A stretch of DNA of 64,000 bases, taken from contig NC_135248.1 of the NCBI RefSeq assembly GCF_947623445.1, forward strand, positions 744,001 through 808,000, read 5' to 3'. A model generated the notes under the pieces. It saw nothing but the letters and a program-made list of their open reading frames with translations. It searched no databases and was not told the DNA's origin. The DNA comes from Clavelina lepadiformis (Eukaryota; Chordata; Ascidiacea; Aplousobranchia; Clavelinidae). Shown piece after piece: positions 1 to 12,078 of the stretch. Every line of letters starts with the position of its first letter. Within the stretch, counting starts at the first letter, position 1. The position numbers and the translations under genes were made by a program.

Positions 1-258
1 CATAAGACTGTTAAAATATTAATGGTAGTATGTTTATTACAGATCTTATACACATGTTTTCTACATATAATTAGCTGTATTAATGCAAAAATCATTACTA
101 GTAGTTATTAATTAAAAGTAAATCTAGCAATCACCCGCCTTTTATTTACAATTACTTTTATTTACTTTTTGCATGACAGTGGTGATACGGACAGTTAATT
201 AGTTCACCATTCAAAATATGACACTTGACATGTTTTACAATATTGTACAGTTGGTTAC

Positions 259-462
259 TCAAAAATTTTGCAGAGTACAATCAGGCTGTGCACGTTTATA
301 CAAATCACAAGAAATGTCAGATTCAGTAAAAGTTCTTTGATATGGTTTTGTCTTATGCTTTCTTTTATAGTAAGACATAATTGAAGTATACTTCCTGAAG
401 TTCAGGTTGCAGTCATCAGCACCACATTTAAACACATAGTTATGCACATTTCGATGAAACAA
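259..462 (-). pseudogene. Fragment with a C2H2-like zinc finger
   Basis: A 67-codon open frame holds one zinc-finger-like unit: FKC-x4-C, then twelve residues, then a position where the first histidine is replaced by tyrosine, then KRKH. The finger is therefore probably degenerate. Such single fingers occur at the N-terminus of uncharacterised animal proteins of the kind seen just upstream on the same strand (780-1733), but here it lies 3' of them, so it would belong to a different or rearranged copy. No start context or splice sites are convincing. It is flanked by AT-rich DNA and transposon remnants. Confidence 0.3.
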
Positions 463-779
463 AATGTGCTCAAAATACTTTAAATCAGACTAATCAATTT
501 TATAATTGTATAAATCACATGCAAATAACAACATTGTCCTCGAAGAAAAAATGTCAGGTAAAACAGAAATACTTGACAGAAATGTCTGGTGACAACTACT
601 CTTACACAAGTACTTCGAAGTTATTTATTGCGTTGTAGAAAGATAGCCGTTTTCCATTAATTCCTTTTATCCGCGCTTTTTTTGCCATGATGCTTAGTTT
701 TGCTCCTATGTAGTGGGTCAATATTAGCAAAATTTCTGAAAGCAAAAAATACTTTGATGTCAACAAGCAAAAATGTATT

Positions 780-1733
780 CTATTTTTTTAAATAAACAGT
801 AGAAACAACAAACAAATATCCGCTACAGCTTACAATAACAATGGTGACAAGGTACAGATACTCGTGAACTAACCTTTGCAGTAATTCCAGAGTCGTGCTT
901 AATTCTTCAGGATACCTTACATTAAACATGTAGTAGCATGCAAATGGTAAGGTGACAGCTTCAAGGGCAGAATTGATGGAGTCAAAAGCACACTTCTTGT
1001 CCACGAAAATGTAAAACCTTTTTGAGGTTAACACATCTGGCCCTAACAAAAGGCAAAGTACAGTAATGCACTACAACTGAAAACACACAAAAATAGTCAA
1101 ATTAATTACCATGTGCCACAATGCAAGGGTTCAACGGCACATCTTCATCTTCCTTCAAAGAAAAATATTTTTAGTGTACTATGAGTCATATGCAATCAAT
1201 GTTTCTTACTGGATTACGAATCAAAATATCAGTATAACATAACTTTCAAATTATTTTCATAAATTAGACATCTGTATCGACATTAGTAGTGCTCGCCTTT
1301 AACAAAAGTTTATTTGGATCTTCATGGAAGTACTTACAGAGCATAATTACTACACCAATTATATCTACATCTGTATCTGCATCGACCTTTTCTTGTGCCA
1401 AATTGACGTCAAAGATAATTCTATGCAAATCTGAATTTTTAGCTGTTGTGCTTGCATAAACTGCAACAATCGCTGCAGTTGATTTTGAAAAATAATTCGA
1501 AACTGATCTAACAAAACTTGGGTAAACCTCTTGTAATGTATCATCATCCCAACTTTTCCGAAAAGGATAGGCCACTCTTCTTTCAATTTGTAAATGTCAA
1601 GCTTATTTTCATTGATTACTTTCCGTAGATGCGCATAGCTGTCATCCATACTTTGAACTATTTCATCTGTATCAGTCCTTTTGTTCTGATATAAGCAAAT
1701 TAAGTCATTCTGTGCTTTCATTACAATATCCAT
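780..1733 (-). pseudogene. Broken or multi-exon copy of an uncharacterised animal protein family
   Basis: Three pieces in order on the minus strand resemble one uncharacterised family common in fish and invertebrate genomes. The first (about 1733-1365) carries the recognisable EEWPILFGKVGMMIHYK stretch. The second (1575-1264, another frame) carries an acidic stretch followed by CKYFHEDPNKLLLKAS. A short piece at about 1110-1165 reads EDEDVPLNPCIVAHG. The last (1049-780) contains YYMFNVRYPEELSTTLELLQR, the usual C-terminal hallmark. The frame changes near 1500-1575 with no obvious intron, suggesting a frameshift. Function is unknown. Recognition is from memory of the family and is moderate only. 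The setting is transposon-rich. Confidence 0.35.
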
Positions 1734-1739
1734 AGAAAG

Positions 1740-2311
1740 ATCAGCTGTGGGCTGCCATTGCCTTTAGCCGTAAGTGCTTTTTCGCTTTTATAAAATCTGT
1801 GCAATATCAGAAGCAACACTGCTGGCAGAGTCTCTGCTGCAGTTTGCACACCGCCTTTCAATTTGAAAACCAAGTGCCAATGCCCCTTTGTCTGGTCCCA
1901 TCATGCAGGATTTTTCTAGTAACTATAGTCTTTTAATAAATTCACTGTATAATAAAACAAACAAATATTGTATGGTATTTTTTGGTGTTTGACGCCTCCT
2001 TAAATATACACCTGTTGTGTATAATTCACTAATTGGTAGTGCTGAAGCAGATGTGAAATGCTGAAATAAACGCATGCTTTAAAATGAGAAACCTTTATCT
2101 ATTGACCTTGTAAGCATTCAGTGGAAAATAGTCACTTAAATTACAAGATTTAGAGCAACAAAGTTCTCCTAATGGTTTTACAACTTCGTATATTCCTAAG
2201 TTGGGTACAAGTATACAACCTCATATAGCCTAGCCTAGTTCTGTTATTAAATACAATGCAGTTTGCATCAAACCTGACCAAACCCAAAGCAGAACTCATA
2301 GACGCATGCCA
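1740..2311. other. AT-rich stretch without recognised gene
   Basis: No coding exon, RNA gene or complete repeat is recognisable here. It lies between remnants of an uncharacterised gene and a MITE fragment, and the only long frames are AT-rich readings without domain signatures. Confidence 0.5.
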
Positions 2312-2314
2312 CGC

Positions 2315-2395
2315 AGGGTTGCCAGATTGTAAAGGCAACAATATACCAAATTTTGAATTAAAATATACCAAATATATACCAAACCTATGTTTACC
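2315..2395. mobile_element. MITE fragment, TATACCA-rich, one terminus visible
   Basis: The segment begins with CAGGGTTGCCAGAT and continues with repeated ATATACCAAA words. The same terminus and the same internal word occur in the element at 3034-3220, so the two are copies of one small non-autonomous family. Only the left end is seen here; the right inverted terminus is missing or decayed. The terminal CAGGGTTGCC and the neighbouring hAT transposase debris suggest a hAT-type MITE. Confidence 0.5.
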
Positions 2396-2531
2396 TGAAA
2401 AAAACAAACAAACTATGAGCAATTAGAGGCACATATACAAACACTACATGTTAACAAAACTTGACGGCCATTTTTTATCAAGAACCTTGAAAAATAAATG
2501 TTTGACGATGCATTGATATGAATGAAAAAGT

Positions 2532-3033
2532 TTAGTCAAGTAATTCAAACTTATTTCCATCCTCATTTTCTAGATCATACATACGTGAATTAAAGTTTTC
2601 GAACATTCGTTGGGTAACATCAAATTTCTTACAGCATTCTCCTTTCATAATTAAACAATGCCTTACCCTCAGAATTGCTTCTAGCATTGGAAGTTTAAGC
2701 CTATTTCGGAATTTAGTTTTTACACAAGTGACGTGGCTAAACATTCTCTCAACAATAGCGTTACTGACTGGAGTAGCCAAACAAGCAAGAGCATAATGTG
2801 CTAACTCTTTGTAGGGTTTACAACTATCAACAGTTTCAAAGTTTCGGATACCAAGCCAAAATGGAACAGTTTCTTTTGGTAATCCGTCAGGAAAAGCAGA
2901 CTTTTCTTCTTCCCATATGTGATAAATTAACTTTCTGTACTGGTTTTTAAGATCTGGGTTACGTGATAGAACAGCACTCAGCAGTTCAGTTACAGTAAAT
3001 TCAGTCCTACACTCTACTGTTAGTCTGTTACTG
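2532..3033 (-). pseudogene. hAT transposase, C-terminal fragment
   Basis: The minus-strand frame, read 3033 to 2532, encodes about 165 residues typical of the C-terminal hAT dimerisation region: an FWLGIRNFE stretch, then YALACLATPVSNAIVERMFS and a following KFRNRLKLPMLEAILRVR-type helix. hAT transposases use this region to dimerise and to complete the catalytic fold. Everything N-terminal is missing. The open frame appears to continue to 3239, but that part reads through the MITE inserted at 3034-3220 and is not transposase sequence. A dead transposon relic. Confidence 0.7.
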
Positions 3034-3220
3034 CAGGGTTGCCAGATGGTAAAGTAAATCTGTGGTAGAAATTCAGAAACAGTTTTTTTAATTTCAAAAA
3101 TATACCAAGAATATACCAGTTTTCCAAAATATACCAAACGAAAAAATCGCATACCAAACAGGTTTGAAATATACCAGATTTCTGGAATTTGGTATATAAA
3201 TATACCAGTTGGCAACCATG
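3034..3220. mobile_element. hAT-type MITE inserted at the break of the hAT fragment
   Basis: A 187-bp element starts with CAGGGTTGCC and ends with GGCAACCATG, an inverted repeat matching 9 of 10 positions. The inside is rich in ATATACCA words. It shares its left terminus with the fragment at 2315. It sits exactly where similarity to hAT transposase stops, so it either interrupted the gene or marks the rearrangement point. No perfect 8-bp target duplication is visible (TGTTACTG before, ATGCCACG after). Confidence 0.6.
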
Positions 3221-3239
3221 ATGCCACGTGCAGCAGCAA

Positions 3240-3957
3240 TTTTCAGAAAAAAAACATAGAAATCTAAACATTTTTTTCTGAAGAATTGGAAATATCATAA
3301 TTTGAAAAAAGTGAAACAAAAATTAACTTTAAACGTTAATTTAATTCAAAGAATGGTTGTTTATACAATGTTATAGAGTTTAACCTGGACTATAAACCTG
3401 TGGAAGCATTTCATGGTACGTTTAGGTATATGGGTTACATACAAAATATGAATTACATATCTTTTTGATATATTTCATTCCAGGACAAAATTAGAATAAA
3501 TAAGTTAATATACAAATTAACCTTAAAGCCATTTTTAAAAGAACGTCAAGGATTTGCAAAAAGTGGTTGTAGTTTTGGTAGAAATTTTTTTCATTATCGT
3601 TTTGTTTTCGATCTTATAAATAACAATAAGCCTAGTATTACAGCCCTAATGACAAAAATAGAGCCCACATCTGTATTTGCTTTACTGTATTGAAATAGTT
3701 TGTTTTTTTATCAATTCTAATTTTTATTCTTAGTGTATTGTTACGTAAGTTTACCATAAAATTGCAAACAAATATATGTTTTATGGTTATACATAAAAAA
3801 AATCAAAAAACAGAAAACGTTTTGTAAATTCTGAAGTGTGTTAGTAAAATAACACATAACTATCTGTCACAAACATCTACATATGTTTTTATGTAAAATA
3901 AAATAAAAATGTATGTAATTTTAAGGTTATTTTTTACAGTGTGCAGAGCAATTAGCC
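3240..3957. other. AT-rich spacer between two hAT relics
   Basis: Very AT-rich sequence with long A and T runs and no coding frame of note. It may be the decayed 5' half of the hAT element that follows, but no matching CAGTGGTTCCCAACC terminus was found in it. Confidence 0.4.
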
Positions 3958-5167
3958 ATGTTTATTAGGGGAGTTATGCCGGATTTTACGATTTATGAAG
4001 AATATCTCACTTTGCGTTCTCTCCATGGCACAACTAAAGGAACAGATATTTTTCGTGAATTTCATGCTACTCTTGAAGAAGCACATTTGGACTCAACAAA
4101 GTTGTTTGGAGTGGCAACGGATGGTTGCCCTTCCATGATTGGAGCAAATCGAGGACTTCAAGGGCTCATCAATAAATGGCGAGAGGAAGATCATCTTGCT
4201 CCTGTGACATGGCATCATTGCATTTTACATCAAGAAAGTCTTGTTGCTAAGTCACTCAACATGTCTAATGTGATGGATGTGGTAACAACAACCGTAAACT
4301 GGATTAGAGTCAATGCACTTAACCATCGGAAGTTCAAAAAGTTTCTAGCAGATACTGACGCTGAGTACGGTGATCTAATCATGTTCACAGCTGTGCGATG
4401 GCTAAGCCGCGCTACATGTGTCAAAAGATTCTATGACCTTCTTCCTGACATTAAAACGTTTGCTGAAGGAAAGATAGATATCCCTCAGCTTGGCGATGAA
4501 GTTTGGATTGCTGATTTGGCGTTTTTTGTTGACTACACACCTTTCTACTCTAAATCGAACTCTACAAGGCAATAGCAAGTTTTGTCACAATTTGTACAGC
4601 ACAGCAATTGCTTTTGTTAACAAGCTTTGTCTTTGGAAAACGCAGCTTGCAGGTGATGTTACAATACATTTTCCAACGTTATCTGACCATCGAACCAATG
4701 GATCATTTGAAGCATACAGCAGACTTATCAGTAACTTGATTGATGAGTTCAACCGCCGCATTAACGGAATGAGTTTATTTTTGCCAATGATGAACATGTT
4801 TGCAAATCCTATTGCAGTTAAAGTGGCCACAGCTCCTGATAGTTTTCAATTGGAGTTGCTGGACATGCAGTCAGATATCGAACTCAAGCAATTATTTCGA
4901 AGTGAAGACCTACTTGAATTTTGGAGTCGAGTTCCAGAGGGAAAGTATCCCAACTTGAAAACCAATGCCCAGAAATACGCCTCTGTGTTCGGATCAACTT
5001 ACGTATGTGAAGCACTTTTCAGCAAAATGATCAGAATCAAAAATAAATATCGCAGTCGGTTGACCGATGACCACCTCAAGCAGCTACTGCATACTGCATC
5101 CTCTGCAATTGCGCCTCGCTTTGACAAACTTGTTAAAGCCCAAAGCCAATGCCAAGTTGGACATTAA
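3958..5167 (+). pseudogene. hAT transposase of ZBED5/GTF2IRD2-like type, 5'-truncated and frameshifted
   Basis: Two adjacent frames cover the middle and end of a hAT transposase. The first (3958-4575) contains the FGVATDGCPSMIGANRG block with a catalytic aspartate and the C-x2-H pair in WHHCILHQESL. The second (about 4541-5167) continues with THLSTLNRTLQGNS, an SRVPEGKYPNLK stretch and the dimerisation block EALFSKMIRIKNKYRSRL. The break lies between VWIADLAFFVD and THLSTLN at about 4530-4541 and is explained by a single one-base deletion. The BED finger and N-terminus are absent. This type is close to domesticated vertebrate genes, but nothing here suggests domestication. Confidence 0.75.
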
Positions 5168-5300
5168 ATTGTATTGTGTTATTTTTCTTGTTTGTGTTGC
5201 TATTCGTTGGTACATGCTTTAAAATTTTCGTTATAATTACTTGAGTGTTTTCATGCGGCTCCATACGTACTCTGAAGTTTGAAATTCGGCCCCAACACCA

Positions 5301-5320
5301 AAAAAGGTTGGGAACCACTG
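5301..5320 (+). repeat. Right terminal inverted repeat of the hAT element
   Basis: Read on the minus strand this is CAGTGGTTCCCAACC followed by a T run, the classic hAT terminus. It lies about 130 bp after the transposase stop codon. The next eight bases, GTGTTGAC, would be the target duplication, but the left end of the element was not found, so this cannot be confirmed. Confidence 0.65.
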
Positions 5321-5328
5321 GTGTTGAC

Positions 5329-8300
5329 CTCTTTGTTTATCGCTGTTTACCTTCTTTTACTCTTCAGTTAACCTGATATACAGTACTCTAAGACATTGAG
5401 CAAGTTTTACAAACATTTGCAGTCTCTTTTCACTTGTATTAAAACTTGGGAAATATGATCTCCATCGTTGATCGCTTTAAATCCACGGTGTGTACATTTG
5501 CTCTGTGAGTCTTGGCTCCAAAAATGAAGCACAAATACAACAGAAGTCTAACAAAAAAGAAAAAATCGGGTTCTTTGTCGCTTCATAAGCTCTTCATTGG
5601 TAGAAAAGCGCTAATAATAATATACAGAGAAAGCTTCTTGACAGCTGTTGTGGCGGCTTTTGGAGAAGTATGACGAGCTGAAAAAATACTGCCGTAAGGT
5701 GTCGCAAGTTGTCGGGCTCCACCGTGGATTTCATTTACTATTCCTCTATGTAAAGGACACAAAGCAGTGGAACAGCTCGGAGCTTGAGATCCGTGCAATA
5801 GGCCGGTGAACCTGCATTTGGCGGAGGGGTCGAATCTCCTACGAGTCCACTGTACATTAGTTGAGTCGGAGACCGCAAGGTGCTCGGTTTCCTAAAGTAG
5901 CCGAGATTAGGTCCCACGCAGGTTTGCTTGATTTCGATGCAAGGAAAAAAAGGCTTGCGACGTATTTATGACGTCACTTAAGGTTTAAGAAGGCGACACC
6001 TAGCTCGCCTTTTCGCTGCGTAACAGCAGCACCCGCCAGTGGTGGAAATACGAAGCCACCACGTTTTTACGCGTCACAAGCAGCCTTTATGTCATAAAAT
6101 TAAACGTGTGTATGACGTCACTTAACGTGCAGCCATACCGTCAGTGAGTATGACGTCATCTACTGAGCGAAACCAGTTGAGTGAAAAATGAGTAAATCCA
6201 AGATGGGAGTTAAAAATTTAAATAAAAATGAATTGAAAAAACTATAAAGGAGTTCTTCATCACTAAAACACGAACTTACTGCCGCCTCGTGTTGTGATTG
6301 CGGATTGCGCTTAACATAACAAAGATTTATAAAATAAGAACAATATCTCATGTTGCTTATAATCCAGCTGTACTTTGCCATAAGACATATTTTGATCCAT
6401 ATTTTTCCTAGGGTGTGGTTACGTAATTTGCCGGTTACATAACTACATTTTAGTTAAATGTTGAAACGTCGGCAACTGGTGTCAATTATTCGAATATGAG
6501 GGGGGTAATATCGATTGATATGTTAAGTATGTTTGAGTGTCCTTAGTTGAAACGACTCGATACAGTTTCGTCTAAAAACAAAACACTCGCCCAGGTTTAG
6601 ATTTAGCAAACGAGCACCGAGTGCAGTATTTCAGAGATTAACGAAATGACAGAAGTCGCGTTGTCGTCGCCAAATTTCGCGATTTGACAATAATATCTTT
6701 TGTGTTGCGACTGCTTTGAAATAATTAGTTGAATTTTCTCCGCTGACTAACCAAGGTTTTCAAATTTTCTTGTTGGCGAATTTCGATCAAAGTCAAGAAA
6801 ACTTTCCTGTTCCAGTGCTATATAAGAGTTTTCTACAGTTATGAGATCACAATGGAGTTAGACAATTGATTGTGACTAATATGAAGTTGTTGTGGTGGGC
6901 TGTTATTATTTTGGAAAACGGCCAGTTAGTTTTGAGATGAAAAATGAAGTAAAATGGCTTTTTTATGCCAATTAAGTTCAAGGGTATTCACGATATTTGG
7001 CGTCGAGTCGCATCGATTCGATTTATTTCTAAACGCAAACATCGTAAAATGTTTGCTGGCGAAATTCTAGACAAGAAAGTGTGCCAGACATTCTAGAATC
7101 AAAGTGAGCTAACTCGCTTCTTATACGTCATCCAAAGATGAAAGCAATCAATGTGTTTACCGCGGAAACGATCTTACCCTCGCGCGGTCGCTTCGGTCGC
7201 TTTCACGCAATTTCCAGCGTTAAAAGCGGATTTTGCGTTATACAAGAAACTATAAATCGAGTTATATAATTCCAGACATGTTGATTGGTCAAGCGCATGG
7301 GCGTTTACTTTAAAATAAAAGTGGCCGGGATTTTAAAGTCGTTTTCGTCGCCAAAGTATAGGATCGAAGGATCAGGAGGTTCCCCGTTACATGTTGCTCT
7401 TGCTTTTGTTCAAATGTCTGCTGTGAGGCAACTTGGTGAAAAAACACCTCGGCATCGCCTTGAACTTATGTTTACGGTTGTTTGTTTGCATTTTCTGCGT
7501 TATCTGCGTTATCTGCTGTAGCATTGTGACGTTACAATGGTATCTTAAGGCATCTATTGAAGCTCTGTGTCGTAGAAAGGTTACCGGCTATCACTCGAAT
7601 CGCGTTTAACTCAAGCGACAATAAAAAGTTTGTTTAGTGGCGCTTGTTACATATATTCTATAAAAACTTTGCTTTGTGACGATCGTCGAATAGCGCCGCG
7701 GAACACAGAAGTTGGATGAAAAAGCGTCATCTCATCTCGAAGTGTCTGTCGTTTCTAAAATCGAAAAAAAATTCTCGGAAATTTCAAAGCCCAGAAAGCT
7801 TGGACAAAACTGATCAAGTTTCTCTATGCCGTAATAATAGTTGAATTATGACGTTACATAGAGGTTAAGTGTTTTCCCGATAGCTTTGTTTACTTTTGCC
7901 ACAAATGAAGGTTCTTGTAAAGGGAAGTTTGAAACAAGTGCCTCGTATTTTCTCATAAGAATCGAAAAAGTTACGAGCGAACGCGCAAAAGAAACATCAA
8001 GTTAAAACAAACATTTCTCTCAATCCCTCGAGTTTTATTTCGTTGGTGGAAAACTTCTCAGATTTTGTAACTTGAACTATACAGTTGGTGAGGTTTGAAA
8101 ACAGAAAACTGGATATTTCAGATTTCAAACGTATTTTCAATCAACAGCAAGAAAATTCTAGAACGTCCAGGGATTAGTTTTATTACAAGAGTTGAGAAAA
8201 ACATTTTCCAGAATTTAAGTTTGCCCTTGTACTGCTTGTGAGGTCTTAACATCACGTCACAAGCCATAGTGTATTGTGACGTAGCGTCTTTATACTTTGT

Positions 8301-8381
8301 ATCGTTTTTATTTCCATGACTTTTAACCGCTTTGTCGTCATTAATCGTTTTTAAAAAATCTGAATCATGTAGGAAGCCATT
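5329..8381. other. Intergenic and presumed upstream region of the SPDEF-like gene
   Basis: No coding exon is recognised. The region gains TGACGTCA octamers from 5969 onward (three by 6157) after none in the first 5.9 kb. A TATATAAG word at 6819-6826 could be a TATA box but has no further support. A 78-codon frame at 7285-7521 has no recognisable features. The sequence just before the start codon at 8382 is probably 5' untranslated. Confidence 0.4.
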
Positions 8382-11300
8382 ATGAGTGTTTTACCCGAAA
8401 CAATTGTTGCCAAGGAAACCATGCAGTTGCAGAATTCTAGGATCAGTGAAAAGAGTTTTTTCCCCGATACTTTGGATCTGGATTCCAATTATTCGATCAC
8501 AAACATGGATAGCCTGGAACAATCGCCATTGTCGACCAAACAAAGCTCAAGTGTGACGTTACCGGAAATAAGCGAGTTTCTTCGGGAAGAGACTCTACAG
8601 GGATTCCAGTATTCCTGGCAGAGAAGTGAAAATGAATCCGAGCAAGATGCAAAGATCGCTCCTTGGAAGGGGAAGGAATCGCAGGGTTTCCAGACTTATT
8701 TCACAGAATCGGCGACCAATGTTCCGGTGCATTTAAAAATAATAAAATTGGAAACCCTGCACGACAAATCTACTCAGAGCCATAGTGACGGCAACGCTTG
8801 GAAGGTCAAACCTGAAAATACGTCATCCGACATGACGTGGACAATGACGTCACCAACACAACATTATTCCTTCAACATGACCCAGTCTATCACGTCACCT
8901 AATTCAATTGCCAACAACTTGAATGAAACAAACACTTGTGACGTAACAAACAGACCGGAAAACATTTTTTTAAATTCTCAACATTTTTATCCTCCTTATC
9001 AGCTGAGTCATGTTAAACAAGAGACCATGAACAATCACTTTTTTCCGCAACCGACGCGACAGACACAAACGTTTAGTTTTGGCAATTCGCCAGTCGAGGG
9101 AAATTTTCCCCAAACTGAAACTTTTGAAGAAAAAAACGATTTGGACAAAATCGATGACGTCATAGACAATCCTGTCCCACTTCTTCGACCTGGCTTCGAT
9201 TTTGAGGCAGTCACGTGGACGCGACCGGAAGCGACGGAGGTCAGTCTCTCGAACGATTTACTGGAAGACGGCGATCTGAGGGCAGTGGACAGCACGTGCA
9301 TGGAAAAAATAGAACAGGAATACCACAGGGAGGCGCTAAAGGACATAACGCTGGCTTGCTCTTCAAAGAATTTAAACCCAGGTAACCTTTATTCAACCGC
9401 GGGTTGTTGTTGCATTTCGTGATTAAGCCTGATTGTTAATTATTACGCGGTTTAGATTACGTCACTAATTATTATCAAGCAACACTTGCGGTTGATTGAT
9501 TTTGAAAAGTTTTTTCATATTTTTAGTCATTATCGTGTTTTGCGTTTATGACAAATTTTTTCTTAAATGATCGAACCAATTAACGATTAATGACGACACC
9601 TATTAAGACGTAAATATACTAGAACGCTCAAGCGAACTGCTACGAGGTCGACTATGACGTCATAATTTCAAACCTTCCAGATCCTCATCTTTGGAGCGCT
9701 GATGACGTGAAGAAGTGGATCCTGTGGACGATCAATCAGTGCCGTCTTCCCGCGTTCGAATTCTCGAAACTTCTCGTGCCCGGCGTCGAACTTTGTCACA
9801 TGACCGAGGAGGATATGCTTTCGATGGCGCCACCCTGCGGAGACATTTTGCACTCTAGACTGCACGTCTGGATGTCGGGTGAGAGCATCTGTCCTGCGCA
9901 AACATTTCTAACGATTCGATTGTTGATTGTGTTCTAGAACGTGCCGTCATAGAACTTGACTTGTTTGCTTAACTCAGACTTAAACTAACCACAAGAATTT
10001 AGCAAGTCCTTCAATGAACAAAACACATGATTTAAACTACGCAGATACATGTACTAGCCACTAAGAGAACAAGGCAAGTTGAGAAAAAGAACTAAACTTT
10101 CGAAAAAAACTATAAAAGCGCCGTTGCACTGAAACTGTTAACTGAAAAAAACACAGAAAAAACGCGAACTACTGCGCTGGGTCGACACGAGCGCGCCCCA
10201 TGCTTTGAGGGGCTGATACGCACCTAAACACGATTGAGGCATTGTTTACTACACGCGCTTTTTAACTGGATCATGTTTCTGAAATAAGGCAACCAACTGG
10301 AATCGCCGGTATTATAAATTTTTCTCCAAACCGATGAATATTCCAAGTATTTGAGGTTAAAAAACCGCTCGATAAAACTAGTTTTAAACTTTGAGCGATT
10401 CGTCGTCTCAAAACAATCTCTCTCTCATCTCTATTGCTTTTTTTATTCTCTTTTATAGCTTGGAGAGCGACAAGCTACCAATCAAATCATCAGGTTTTCT
10501 CACAACTCTCGAGTGACGTCAGCGGGGAAAGGGGGAATTTACACGCCCTGGGTGAAAACGGAGGAAATGTTTCGGCAGTTTTAAGTCAAAGAGAAAGGGC
10601 GGGAAAAGGCAAGTTTAGAACCCTCGACAAACATAGACATCAACAATGGTTATTGTTTTTTGAAAAAATTGTTTTGTCACAAACAGATACACGCGCAAAC
10701 GCCAATAATTCGGAAAACGAAACCATGGCAACGATAACGCCGAACCACACCTCAAGCATCCACCTGTGGGAGTTCCTCAAGGAACTTCTCCTTCAACCTC
10801 AAGCATACGGCCGCTTCATCAGGTGGATCAACAAAGACCGAGGTACCGCGTGTTTTTAAGGGGTTTTCCCCGAAATGGTCTCTTGAATTTCTTTCGTTTC
10901 GAGGTCTCTCAAAAATTATTGTATATGCTGGTGTAAGAGCTCACCGCTTTCCAATTAAATGTATCGGTGATTTGGTGTTGTCATTAGCTGCATTTTCTTG
11001 TGACTACAACTTACTGTGCTACTGTACGTTAAGGTCAACTTGAAAGTCGAACCTTAAAAAACCTGGTCACGTCGCAACAATAAAAGCTTGATCGAGAAGC
11101 AAATAAATATGACCGCCAGATGCCGCTAAAGAGATAATCTTTTTTATAAAGCGAGATTCTTGAGGAGCAAAATAAAATAATGAGTCAACGCCGGATGACC
11201 GCATCAGCTTTCTCTGCTTTGTTGCACAATGATGGTTTAAAACACATAGACATCTTAACTTTAACTGTTTATTCATGAATTCTTTTGGTTTCCAGGAGTT

Positions 11301-11501
11301 TTCAAGATCGAAGATTCGAGCGAGGTCGCGCGCTTGTGGGGGGTGAGAAAAAACCGGCCGGCGATGAACTACGACAAGCTTAGTCGCTCGATCCGCCAAT
11401 ATTACAAGAAGGGGATAATCAAGAAGACGACCATCTCCCAACGCCTCGTCTATCAATTCGTTAAACCCATTACAGCTGCAAATAGACTCCATGTCGCGTA
11501 G
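8382..11501 (+). CDS. SPDEF: SPDEF/PDEF-like ETS transcription factor
   Basis: Exons by splice signals and phase: 8382-9381, 9681-9878, 10459-10842, 11296-11501, giving 595 residues. Exon 1 encodes a long Ser/Thr/Asn-rich N-terminus. Exon 2 is a pointed (SAM) domain, residues about 335-400, with [28 protein letters not shown] and [10 protein letters not shown]. The ETS domain (about 500-583) reads [20 protein letters not shown], then [20 protein letters not shown] and [12 protein letters not shown]. The ETS recognition helix is intact and the match to vertebrate SPDEF is closer than to other ETS groups. It is expected to bind GGA-core sites in the nucleus. The linker between the domains is one open frame, so a further intron within exon 3 cannot be excluded. 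The gene converges with the AMT gene. Confidence 0.9.
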
Positions 11502-11702
11502 CAACGGCGTTACGCCATCGCAAATCTAATGACGTCAGTAGGATTAAGTTCAACTTTCTTGATATGCTGAGTCATGTTTTCAGTTGATTGTGAGTCGTTT
11601 TAATTTTGAACCGATCAATTTTATTTATAACTTCGCTTCTGCATCGAACAAATGTCCGCATGAAGCTATTCAAGTTATTTCAGTGCTTATGTGCATGATG
11701 CG

Positions 11703-11708
11703 AATAAA
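11703..11708 (+). other. Polyadenylation signal of the SPDEF-like gene
   Basis: An AATAAA hexamer lies 202 bp after the SPDEF stop codon and before the convergent AMT gene, a plausible 3' end signal. Confidence 0.5.
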
Positions 11709-12078
11709 AGTCGTATGGAAAAGCTAAAGAATGGGCTTTTCATTTTATACAACTAACACAAGCTTGAAAAGCGTAAACACTGGAAGCAAATCACGTTTCA
11801 AAATTCTGGGATTAATGGTTGGACCATTTCCATGCAGCTCCCTTGCTTTCGATTTTCACGTTTTCAACCGGCGACCAATCAAAATCCCCTCTCTCATAAA
11901 TGGGCCTTAAAATATTAAATCCGTTGTCTTCGTTGTACATCTTAGGACTTTTAACACGTCCCAGCGTCAAAATAAACAGAAAACTAAGAGCAAGTGAAAA
12001 GGTGTGACAGAAAGTCGGTCACGCGGAACGACAATCTGTTGTGATATCATAAGTCGAACGCCTCGGAAAGCGATCTTT

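Noticed and set aside
2532..3239. Single 235-residue minus-strand protein
   Set aside because: Its first 65 or so residues are a reading of the MITE at 3034-3220 and flanking DNA; only the downstream part is hAT transposase.
5833..5860. T-loop-like GGGGTCGAATCTCC, considered as a tRNA gene
   Set aside because: It lacks one T of the B box and no cloverleaf with an A box can be drawn around it.
6819..6826. TATATAAG as the SPDEF TATA box
   Set aside because: It lies 1.5 kb before the start codon in AT-rich DNA and has no other promoter support; kept only as a remark.
11067..11504. 145-codon minus-strand open frame
   Set aside because: It is antisense to the ETS-domain exon of the SPDEF-like gene and has no domain features; the plus strand is clearly coding.
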